A DNA stretch of 64,000 nt, taken from Kaistia dalseonensis (GTDB lineage: Bacteria > Pseudomonadota > Alphaproteobacteria > Rhizobiales > Kaistiaceae). Shown piece by piece: positions 54,262 through 61,316 of this stretch (position 1 is its first letter; the number at the start of each line of letters is the position of its first letter). The notes under the pieces were generated by a model. The model was not told where the DNA came from. It did not search any database and was given only the letters and a program-made list of their open reading frames with translations. The stretch lies in contig NZ_JAUSVO010000003.1 of the NCBI RefSeq assembly GCF_030814715.1, positions 186,001 through 250,000 of the forward strand, in the 5' to 3' direction. Position numbers and translations under genes: made by a program.

Positions 54262-56838
54262 TCAATGGCGCGGAAGCCGCATGGCGACCCGCTTCAGCCC
54301 CTCCGCCGCCACCAGATAAAGCACCACGATCCCGATGATCGCGAGGAGGATCGGCGGCGGCACCGCGACGAAGCCGACGAAATGGCCGAGCGGTGTCAGG
54401 GCCAGGACAAGACCGATCGCCAGCGCCCCGAGCGAGGTGCTGATCAGCACCGGATGCGGCCAGCTGGTCCAGACCGGCTTGGCGGTGCGGATGATGAAGA
54501 TGACCAGGATCTGCGTCGCGATCGACTCGACGAACCAGGCGGTGCGGAACGTGTCGACATCCGTGCCGAAGCCCCAATGCAGCAGCGCGAAGGTCGTGAT
54601 GTCGAACAGCGAGGAGAGCGGGCCCATGATCAGCGTAAAGCGCAGCACCGCCCGCATGTCCCAGACCTGCGGCCGGGCCAGCGTTTCCTTGTCGGCCGTG
54701 TCGAAGGGAATGCCGATTTCCGAGAGGTCGTAGATCAGGTTGTTGAGCAGGATCTGGAACGGCGCCAGCGGCAGGAACGGCAGGACGAGCGAGGCGAGCG
54801 CCATCGACAGCATGTTGCCGAAGTTCGAGCTCGTGCCCATCCGCACATATTTCATGATGTTGGCATAGGTGCGCCGCCCTTCGGCCACACCGGCCGCGAG
54901 CACGCCGAGATCGGGCGCGAGCAGGATGATGTCGGCCGCCTCGCGCGCGACATCGGTGCCGCCCTCGACCGACAATCCGACATCGGCGGCGTGAATGGCG
55001 GGCGCATCGTTGATGCCGTCGCCGATGAAGCCGACCGTGTGGCGGCGCCGGCGGAGCGCGCGGACGATGCGGCTCTTCTGATCGGGCGAGACGCGGACGA
55101 AGAGATCCGTCTGCTGGGCGCGCGCGGCAAGCGCCGCATCGGTCAGGCCCGATATCTCCTCGCCCGTCATAATCCCGCGCGTGGGCAGCTTCAGCGTCTC
55201 GACCAGATGGTGCACCACCGGCGCGGCGTCGCCCGAGATGATCTTGACGCGGACGCCGGCGGCGATGAGACCCGCCACCGCATCCGTCGCCGACGCCTTG
55301 GGCGGGTCGACGAAGGCGGCGCAACCGACCAGCACGAGCCCGGCCTCGTCAGCCATGGTGATCTCACGGCAATCCGCCGGCATCGGCCGGAAGGCCACCC
55401 CGAGCAGCCGCAGGCCCTGCAGGCCCTTCTGCTCCATGAGGTCGGTGAATTTCGCCCGGACCGCCGCGTCGAGCGGAACGCGCGTGCCATCTGCCCGCTC
55501 GACCTCCGTGCAGAGATCGAGCAGGGCCTCCGGCGCTCCCTTGGTGATCATTTCGACCTCGCCCGCGCGCGCGACGAGGACGGAGGCGCGCCGCCGGTCG
55601 AAATCGAACGGCAGGTCGTCGAGCCGGGTCCAGCCGTCATTCGGGACCAGAGAAGCACCCGCAAGGATCGCATCGTCGAGATTGCTGCGCATGCCGCTCA
55701 CAAAACGGCTGTTCAGGCGGATCAGCTCGCTGACGCGCGCGCTGTCGCCGCCAGCGACGTCGAAACTGCCGACATGGGCGATCTTCGCCTCGGTCAGCGT
55801 GCCGGTCTTGTCGGTGCACAGCACGTCCATGGCGCCGAGATCGTGAATGGCGCTGAGCCGTTTCACCACGACCTTGCGCTCCGCCATGCGCGCCGCGCCG
55901 CGCGCCAGCGTCACGGTCATCACCATGGGCAGCAGTTCGGGCGTCAGGCCCACGGCGAGCGCCACGGCGAAGAGGAAACTCTCCAGCGAGAGCCCGTGAT
56001 GCAGCAGCTGCGTCAGCAGGACGAACAGGACGAGAAAGCCGGTCAGGCGCAGGATCAACATGCCGAGCGCATGCACGCCACGCTCGAAGGCGGTCGGCGG
56101 CTCGTTCTCCTGGACCGACGCCGAGATGGCGCCGAAGCGGCTCGCCCCGCCGGTCGCCGTCACCAGCATGACCGCCTCGCCGGCGACAATGCTGGTGCCG
56201 CCGAACAGGGCGTTGAAGGCATCGGAAAGCGAGGCGCCGACCGAGGGGCCCGGCCGCTTCTCGACCAGATAGGGCTCGCCCGTCAGCACCGCCTCATTGG
56301 CGAGCGCCTCGTGACTCGTGAGCACCACGCCGTCGGCCGGCACCAGCTCGCCGGCGCGCAGCTCCACCACGTCGCCCGGGACGATGTCCTCGACGAGCAA
56401 CTCGATAATCTTGCCGTCGCGCCGCACGGAAGCCGTGACCGAGACCGATCGCTTGAGCGCATCGACCGTCGATTCGGCATGGCGCTCCTGCGCGATGTCG
56501 AGGCCGATGGAGAAGAGCACGATGATGACGATGATCACGAAGCTCTGCCAATCGCCGGTCAGGCCGGAGATCAGGGCGGCGATCAGCAGAATGGCGATCA
56601 GCGGCTCCGCCAGCCGCTTGCCGAGCTTGGCGAGGAGGCTCGCGCGAAAATTGACGATGGCGAGGTTGGGGCCGTAGCGGTTCAGCCGCTCGTTCGCCTC
56701 AGCCGTGCTGAGCCCCGTCGGCCGCGAGGCGAGCGATTGCAGCAACTGGTCGTTCGAGGCGGTCCAGAACGCGGTCTGCCCGCCTTCAGGCTGGTTGCCG
56801 TGCTTCGGCGGCTGGCCCGCACTCAAAGTGCGATCCAT
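54262..56838 (-). CDS. mgtA: Magnesium-importing P-type ATPase (MgtA-like)
   Basis: The 858-residue P-type ATPase has phosphorylation motif DKTGTLTEAKI near residue 342 (Asp342), the P-domain motif GDGINDAPAIHAADVGLSVEGGTDVA near residue 600, and TGEP near residue 190. The N-terminal cytoplasmic segment and long C-terminal helices match type IIIB MgtA/MgtB. It drives magnesium into the cell, or nickel as a side substrate. Its ATG overlaps the ChaB stop by 16 bases. No Mg-sensing leader of the enterobacterial type is seen. Confidence 0.93.
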   Translation of the reverse strand: MDRTLSAGQPPKHGNQPEGGQTAFWTASNDQLLQSLASRPTGLSTAEANERLNRYGPNLAIVNFRASLLAKLGKRLAEPLIAILLIAALISGLTGDWQSFVIIVIIVLFSIGLDIAQERHAESTVDALKRSVSVTASVRRDGKIIELLVEDIVPGDVVELRAGELVPADGVVLTSHEALANEAVLTGEPYLVEKRPGPSVGASLSDAFNALFGGTSIVAGEAVMLVTATGGASRFGAISASVQENEPPTAFERGVHALGMLILRLTGFLVLFVLLTQLLHHGLSLESFLFAVALAVGLTPELLPMVMTVTLARGAARMAERKVVVKRLSAIHDLGAMDVLCTDKTGTLTEAKIAHVGSFDVAGGDSARVSELIRLNSRFVSGMRSNLDDAILAGASLVPNDGWTRLDDLPFDFDRRRASVLVARAGEVEMITKGAPEALLDLCTEVERADGTRVPLDAAVRAKFTDLMEQKGLQGLRLLGVAFRPMPADCREITMADEAGLVLVGCAAFVDPPKASATDAVAGLIAAGVRVKIISGDAAPVVHHLVETLKLPTRGIMTGEEISGLTDAALAARAQQTDLFVRVSPDQKSRIVRALRRRRHTVGFIGDGINDAPAIHAADVGLSVEGGTDVAREAADIILLAPDLGVLAAGVAEGRRTYANIMKYVRMGTSSNFGNMLSMALASLVLPFLPLAPFQILLNNLIYDLSEIGIPFDTADKETLARPQVWDMRAVLRFTLIMGPLSSLFDITTFALLHWGFGTDVDTFRTAWFVESIATQILVIFIIRTAKPVWTSWPHPVLISTSLGALAIGLVLALTPLGHFVGFVAVPPPILLAIIGIVVLYLVAAEGLKRVAMRLPRH

Positions 56839-57035
56839 TGGTCGCCTTCCTTCCGATACTGGCGCTTGACGGCGGCCCAGGCGACGCGGTGGGCGATCTG
56901 CTCGCGCGCCTCGGCGCCCCGGCTCGCATATTCGACCCAGGCATTGTTGAAGGCGGCGCGATAGATCTCCTGCGCGTGGAGCGGCAGATGCGTGCGCACC
57001 GAGGGCGGCAGGTCATCGACGAAGGCGTATGGCAT
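56823..57035 (-). CDS. chaB: ChaB family protein
   Basis: The 70-residue protein (MPYAFVDDLPPSVRTHLPLHAQEIYRAAFNNAWVEY...) has the whole ChaB domain, including the LPxHAQEIYRAAFNNAWxEY and AHRVAWAAVKRQY core. In enterobacteria ChaB accompanies the ChaA cation antiporter. Here it precedes and overlaps the MgtA gene, so a link to cation balance is plausible, though its action is unknown. GGGGAG precedes the ATG. Confidence 0.92.
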   Translation of the reverse strand: MPYAFVDDLPPSVRTHLPLHAQEIYRAAFNNAWVEYASRGAEAREQIAHRVAWAAVKRQYRKEGDQWIAL

Positions 57036-57053
57036 CGGAACTCCCCTGCTCGC

Positions 57054-57887
57054 TCAGGCGGTCATGCGCGGATAGATGCGGGCGGCGATGACGACGAGAA
57101 CGGTGGTGGCGAGCACCAGCACGGCGCAATCCACGCCCAGACCGAACTTGCTCTGCCCTCCGGTCAGCATCAGCGCCCGCAGCGCATCGACCTGATAGGT
57201 CAGCGGATTGGCCCGCGAGATCGCCTGCAGCCAGCCCGGCATGAGGTCGATCGGATAGATCGCGTTGCTGGCGAAGAAGATCGGCATGGTCAGAACCTGG
57301 CCGATGCCCATGAAGCGCTCCCGCGTCCGGACAATGCAAGCAATGATCAGCGAGAAGGTCGAGAACAGCGCCGAGCCGAGCGCGATGATGACCGCGACGC
57401 CCAGAAGATGAAGCGGATTGAGATCGACCCCGATGCCGAGCACGATCGCGAGAATATAGACCACGACCGATTGCGTGAGCCCACGAATGCCGGCCGAGAG
57501 CGCCTTGCCGAGCACGAGCGCGCTCCGCGGCGCCGGGCTGACCATGTAGCGATGCAGCACGCCGAGATCGCGCTCCCAGATCGCCGCGATGCCATAGAAG
57601 ATCGCCGCGAACAGCACGCTCTGGGCGAGGATGCCCGGCGCGAGGAAATCGAGATAGCGGGTCGAATCCGAGGTGATGCCGCGCACCTGCGCCATCACCT
57701 CGCCGAACAGCACCAGCCAGATCGCCGGCTGGATGGCGCGGGTCAGGATCTCGCTCGGATCGTGGCGGAGCTTGCTCACCTCCGCGCCCGCAACGGCCTG
57801 AACCTGCGTGGCGTAGCCCTCCACCGCGGCGAGGATGCCGCTAGCCGTGGCCGATGGCACTGCGACGCGATTCGCGGGCGTTTCCAT
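57054..57887 (-). CDS. ABC-2 type export permease
   Basis: This 277-residue membrane protein has about six helices and the ABC-2 permease pattern: DPSEILTRAIQPAIWLVLFGEVMAQVRG, a TRYLDFLAPGILAQSVLFAAIF segment near residue 80, and DLGVLHRYMVSPAPRSALVLGKAL. I chose the ATG at 57887. It overlaps the preceding ATPase gene by 47 bases. Together they form a DrrAB-like exporter for drugs or small molecules. Confidence 0.9.
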   Translation of the reverse strand: METPANRVAVPSATASGILAAVEGYATQVQAVAGAEVSKLRHDPSEILTRAIQPAIWLVLFGEVMAQVRGITSDSTRYLDFLAPGILAQSVLFAAIFYGIAAIWERDLGVLHRYMVSPAPRSALVLGKALSAGIRGLTQSVVVYILAIVLGIGVDLNPLHLLGVAVIIALGSALFSTFSLIIACIVRTRERFMGIGQVLTMPIFFASNAIYPIDLMPGWLQAISRANPLTYQVDALRALMLTGGQSKFGLGVDCAVLVLATTVLVVIAARIYPRMTA

Positions 57888-58692
57888 GCTCGTCTCCCAT
57901 CTCGATATCCGTGCCGGCGATCTGCGCGAAGACATCGTCCAGCGTCGCATCCGGCCCGATCTCGGCCTTCAGCGCCGCCGGCGTGCCGACTTTTTCCAGC
58001 CGGCCGTGATGCAGGATGCCGACCCGGTCGCAAAGTGCCTCGACCTCCTCCATCACATGCGTCGTGATCAGGATGGTCGTGCCGAAACGCGTCCTCAAGT
58101 CGCGCACATGGTCCCAGATCGCATTGCGCGCGACGGGATCGAGCCCAACGGTCGGCTCGTCCATGATGAGCAGGCGCGGCCGGTGCAAGGTGCTCTGCGC
58201 GATCTCGAGCCGGCGCAGCATGCCGCCGGAATAGTTCTGCGCCGGCCGGTCGGCGGCGCCCTCCAGGCCCGTCATCGCGAGCGCCTCGGCAATCCGTTCC
58301 GCGCGCTCCTTGCGCGGGAGCAGATAGAGCCGGGCCGAGAGAAGCAGGTTTTCGCGGCCGGTCAGGGCCCCGTCGGCCGAGAGCAATTGCGGCACATAAC
58401 CGATGCGAGCCCGCACGAGCCTGGCTTCACGCAGCAGGTCGCAGCCCGCGACCGTCGCCTCGCCGCTCGTCGGCGGCAGCAACGTCGTCAACATCTTGAT
58501 CAGCGTCGACTTGCCGGCGCCATTCGGCCCGATCAGCCCGAAGATCTCGCCGTCGCGCACCTCGAGATCGACGTGATCGACCACGACGTGACCGTCGAAC
58601 GCCTTCGTCAGACCGCGTGTCCGAACGGCATAGCCCTGTTCGAACCCCGGCGCGACAGACGCCGTTTCCGCCGGGACGTTTCGAATGTCCAT
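57841..58692 (-). CDS. ABC exporter ATPase (DrrA-like)
   Basis: The 283-residue ATPase has Walker A GPNGAGKST near residue 56, YSGGMLRRLEIAQSTLHRP near residue 154 and Walker B LLIMDEPTVGLDP near residue 175. The layout matches DrrA/CcmA-type exporters. Its gene overlaps the ABC-2 permease gene and precedes it. It is divergent from the CxC-rich small protein gene at 58990, which raises the possibility of a functional link (inference). Confidence 0.92.
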   Translation of the reverse strand: MDIRNVPAETASVAPGFEQGYAVRTRGLTKAFDGHVVVDHVDLEVRDGEIFGLIGPNGAGKSTLIKMLTTLLPPTSGEATVAGCDLLREARLVRARIGYVPQLLSADGALTGRENLLLSARLYLLPRKERAERIAEALAMTGLEGAADRPAQNYSGGMLRRLEIAQSTLHRPRLLIMDEPTVGLDPVARNAIWDHVRDLRTRFGTTILITTHVMEEVEALCDRVGILHHGRLEKVGTPAALKAEIGPDATLDDVFAQIAGTDIEMGDEHGNARESRRSAIGHG

Positions 58693-58989
58693 GCCCAGAC
58701 CTCTCTCGATCCAAGATCGAGCGCTCGCCTATTTCTGATAGGCTGGATCGTGCGGCATGTCATAGCAAGGCGCATTGATTCAGGACAAACCTGACGTAAC
58801 GGCGCGGTCTCACCTGGCACTCGGCGAAGGCTCCGGCACCGTCGCGCTCCGCCCCGATCCCCGACTATCCCGCACGCAGGTCGCAGCCACCGAGCGCCGG
58901 TACTCGAATGGTGATGTCGCGCGCATGAAATGAAGAACTCGCGCAAAAATTGTGATAAAGTATAGGACCAACTTGGAAGGGAGGCCGCA
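58693..58989. other. Divergent intergenic region, AT-rich near its right end
   Basis: The 297 bases between the exporter ATPase and the CxC-rich protein hold no credible gene. The right end, about 58920-58975, is noticeably AT-rich and probably carries the promoter of the CxC-rich gene. A GGGAGG ribosome-binding site lies just before that ATG. Confidence 0.5.
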
Positions 58990-59331
58990 ATGGAGAGCAT
59001 TTACGAAACGATACGACGTGTGAAGGAGTGGGGTCTCGACTGGGGCCAATCCATCGAGGAGCAAGTCGTTGAGGCGGGATTGGCGCGCGCGAAGCTTGCG
59101 ATATTGGCCGGAGAATACGACAGAGAGCACGGGCACATTGATGTCTCCGTTCCCATTACAGTGAAGCTGCGCTTCGCGTTGATGGGGGATGAGGTCGTGT
59201 TGGCCCCCGAGGGCGCGGCCGCCCTGTGCTCCTGCGTTTGGCATCCCTATTCCGGAGGCGGCGGTGCTTGCGTTTGCACCGGACCTGGGGCCGGCGATCC
59301 CAGCTGCGATTGCACGGCACCGATCGCCTGA
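58990..59331 (+). CDS. Unrecognised small protein with three CxC motifs
   Basis: I do not recognise this 113-residue protein. Residues 1-75 are helical and charged and include VSVPITVKLRFALMGDEVV. The C-terminus has three CxC motifs (C80/C82, C94/C96, C106/C108) set in a Gly/Pro-rich stretch with no other cysteine in the protein. This leader-plus-Cys-rich-tail shape resembles a ribosomal peptide precursor or a metal-binding tail, but no modifying enzyme is visible. A strong AAGGGAGG ribosome-binding site supports the ATG at 58990. It is divergent from an ABC-2 exporter. Lower GC suggests acquired DNA. Confidence 0.65.
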   Translation: MESIYETIRRVKEWGLDWGQSIEEQVVEAGLARAKLAILAGEYDREHGHIDVSVPITVKLRFALMGDEVVLAPEGAAALCSCVWHPYSGGGGACVCTGPGAGDPSCDCTAPIA

Positions 59332-59542
59332 CCGCGATCCGCCGGGACTCCAGCGCCCCTCGGAACCGTGTCGCAATATGCCAAAAGACCAAAAACGGAG
59401 CCCCACGGGGAACCGCGTGCTCGTCAATTCGCTGATATCGTTGAAGAATTTGGTAGCGGAGGACCGTGTCAATCAATTCGGCCGACAGGCAGGCGGCATC
59501 ATTTCGCTAGGCACCTATCGATCGGGCTGACCAATCTTCACT

Positions 59543-59794
59543 TCATGGCCCCTTGTGCGGGATCCATGACCAGATCCGCATCAGCGCGTCGATCAGCATC
59601 GGCAGCCCGATGACCAGGCCGATGATGGCGCCGCCGACGAGCGCGAGGAACTTGCCGACAGAGCCGAACGACATGATCATGCGGATCAGCTTTTGCAGGA
59701 ACTCGACCTCGTCCGGCCGGAGATCTTCCAGCATGCGGCGGGTTTCCTCGGGAAGGTCGGCATAGGTTTCGGCCGGCTCCATCTGGTCTCTCAT
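59543..59794 (-). CDS. Small membrane protein of prophage lysis cluster
   Basis: The 83-residue product starts MRDQMEPAETYADLPEETRRMLEDLRPDEVEFLQKLIRM and has one strong hydrophobic segment (FGSVGKFLALVGGAIIGLVIGLPMLI). I do not recognise a family. Its ATG overlaps the Rz1-like stop by four bases (ATGA), so it belongs to the lysis operon. A holin-like or regulatory role is possible but unproven. Confidence 0.65.
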   Translation of the reverse strand: MRDQMEPAETYADLPEETRRMLEDLRPDEVEFLQKLIRMIMSFGSVGKFLALVGGAIIGLVIGLPMLIDALMRIWSWIPHKGP

Positions 59795-59982
59795 TTCCAG
59801 CCGCAAGCTTTCTCGCCATAGGCGTCATGCGCGAGGATCTGTCGCGCGGTCTCGGTCGAGAGCGTATCGGTCACAGATGGTCGGATAGGCCTCGAAACGT
59901 CGCAGAAATCACCGGCCGTCACGCATCCACTTGCGGAGAGACTGATCAACGTCAGCAGCCCGCATGCGATCCACATCCTCAT
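59791..59982 (-). CDS. Rz1-like outer-membrane spanin lipoprotein
   Basis: The 63-residue protein starts MRMWIACGLLTLISLSASGC, a lipoprotein signal with lipobox SASGC, followed by a short proline-containing tail. Its first 74 bases overlap the end of the Rz-like gene in another frame, the hallmark of Rz/Rz1 pairs. It would sit in the outer membrane and help break it at the end of lysis. Confidence 0.75.
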   Translation of the reverse strand: MRMWIACGLLTLISLSASGCVTAGDFCDVSRPIRPSVTDTLSTETARQILAHDAYGEKACGWK

Positions 59983-60163
59983 CGGACTTCTTCCTTTGCG
60001 AAATGGCTTGGAGTTTGGCCTTCTGTTGGGTCGCGCGCTCCTGTGCGCGGCCCATGGCGAGCAGCTTCAAAACGGCAATGCCGATGGCGAGCGCGATCGC
60101 GCCGGCCGCCGCGAGCCAGCGCCCGAGGCGCGATGTGGCGAACCACGCGGCAATCGCGCTCAT
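59909..60163 (-). CDS. Rz-like inner-membrane spanin
   Basis: The 84-residue protein has an N-terminal membrane helix (WLAAAGAIALAIGIAVLKLLAM) and a charged helical tail (RAQERATQQKAKLQAISQRKKSDEDVDRM), the layout of an i-spanin. It overlaps the endolysin stop by four bases and the Rz1-like gene by 74 bases. Family membership is by architecture and context rather than sequence match. Confidence 0.7.
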   Translation of the reverse strand: MSAIAAWFATSRLGRWLAAAGAIALAIGIAVLKLLAMGRAQERATQQKAKLQAISQRKKSDEDVDRMRAADVDQSLRKWMRDGR

Positions 60164-61002
60164 GTTCCGAACGCCTTCCGCTGCCTTGCCCGCTGCCAGA
60201 TGATGAAGCCGGCCGCCGCCACCACGAGCGCGAAGGCCGCCAGCGCATACGGGTTCTGCACATAGGAGAGCACCCCGAGCGCGCCCGAGCCCGAGACCGC
60301 CGTGATCGCGCCGAGCACGGTCTTGGATTCGGCGAGCGGCGGCGGCGCCTCGAGCGCGATCGGCGCATCGGGAAGCGGCGCCGGCGCGGGCACCCCGATA
60401 TCGGCAAGAGGATCGGCCCGCGCCGACGTCACCGGCCTCGGCGCGGCCGTGGCCGGCCAGATCTTCTTGGCCTTGGCCAGATAGGCCTTGCGATCAGCGA
60501 GGCCGTTCAGCCCGCCATTGATCTTGCGGGTAATCCCTTCGATATCGTCGCGGTCGGCAAGCGCGTTCAGCCCCTTCGCCTTCCAGTATTCGCAGGCGAT
60601 CGCCAGCGAGTTCGCCGGCTGCGCGGCCATGTCGGGTGCGCCCACCAGGTCGATGCCGATCTTCTGCCCGTAGAAGCGATAATTCGCCCGGCCGGTGCAT
60701 TGGAAGATGCCGCGCCCGCGAAAGCGCGCGCCATCGCCCGGCTCGATATTGCCGAGCCGCTTGCCGACGCTGGTCTGCGGCCCATAGCGCTTGTTGAAAT
60801 AGGCCTCGCTGCCATATTCGATCAGCGTCTTGAAGCCGTCGGTCTCATGCGCCGCCTGCGCGATGAAATGAGCAAAGCGCAGCGGCGTATCGATGCCGTA
60901 TTTCGCGAGCACCGGGCCGAGTGTCGGCGCGAGGCTGTTCAGAATGGCCGGCAGGCCCTTCGGCGCGAGTGCGCGAAGGTCCGCCGCTGAATATGCAGTC
61001 AT
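60160..61002 (-). CDS. Phage endolysin, GH19 chitinase/lysozyme type, with C-terminal membrane helix
   Basis: The 280-residue protein has a GH19-like catalytic domain (residues 1-170): FAHFIAQAAHETDGFKTLIEYGSEAYFNKRYG contains the catalytic Glu53, and RFRGRGIFQCTGRANYRFYG follows. A linker leads to a C-terminal transmembrane segment (NPYALAAFALVVAAAGFIIW). It should cut peptidoglycan during lysis. A C-terminal membrane anchor on an endolysin is less usual and may reflect tethering or a fused holin-like segment. Its stop overlaps the Rz-like gene. Confidence 0.88.
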   Translation of the reverse strand: MTAYSAADLRALAPKGLPAILNSLAPTLGPVLAKYGIDTPLRFAHFIAQAAHETDGFKTLIEYGSEAYFNKRYGPQTSVGKRLGNIEPGDGARFRGRGIFQCTGRANYRFYGQKIGIDLVGAPDMAAQPANSLAIACEYWKAKGLNALADRDDIEGITRKINGGLNGLADRKAYLAKAKKIWPATAAPRPVTSARADPLADIGVPAPAPLPDAPIALEAPPPLAESKTVLGAITAVSGSGALGVLSYVQNPYALAAFALVVAAAGFIIWQRARQRKAFGT

Positions 61003-61076
61003 GTCTCGTCTCCGATGATGTGGGGTTAGCTATTGCGCCGTGGACATCCGGCGCCGGCTCATGTCAGAACGGCCCC

Positions 61077-61316
61077 ATGCAGCGAGGCCGCGTCTATACG
61101 CTCAGCACGATTGGCGACCTGATCGACGATGAGGTGGCGGTCTCGGCCTATTGCAATGCGTGCCAGCACCACGGCTGGCTGGATCTTCGCGCGGTGGCGG
61201 TAAAGCTTGGACGCGATACCGAGGCGATCGGGCCCGACACGCCCTTTCGCCGAGCACTCGTCTGCCGGTGCGGGAGCCGGAATGTCGGGTTCCGGCTGCA
61301 CCCGAGGCCTATGTGA
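61077..61316 (+). CDS. Small zinc-ribbon-like protein
   Basis: This 79-residue protein on the opposite strand to the phage genes has paired cysteines in AYCNACQHHG (residues 25-34) and LVCRCGSRNV (residues 61-70). The Cys-x2-Cys and Cys-x-Cys pairs could form a zinc ribbon. The function is unknown. It overlaps the tail-spike 3' end by eight bases in the convergent direction. It is likely a phage- or host-encoded DNA-binding or structural protein. Confidence 0.65.
   Translation: MQRGRVYTLSTIGDLIDDEVAVSAYCNACQHHGWLDLRAVAVKLGRDTEAIGPDTPFRRALVCRCGSRNVGFRLHPRPM

Noticed and set aside
54265-56964. Nearly 900-codon open frame on the plus strand
   Set aside because: It is exactly antisense to the MgtA-type ATPase, whose motifs are beyond doubt, and its own translation is low in hydrophobic residues and family marks.
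59378-59530. Possible 50-residue protein just after the CxC-rich gene
   Set aside because: The composition is acceptable, but there is no ribosome-binding site and no recognisable domain, so I did not call it.
59331-59543. Prophage attachment site at the left end of the phage genes
   Set aside because: No tRNA gene, integrase or direct repeat was visible at this boundary, and the other boundary is outside the window.
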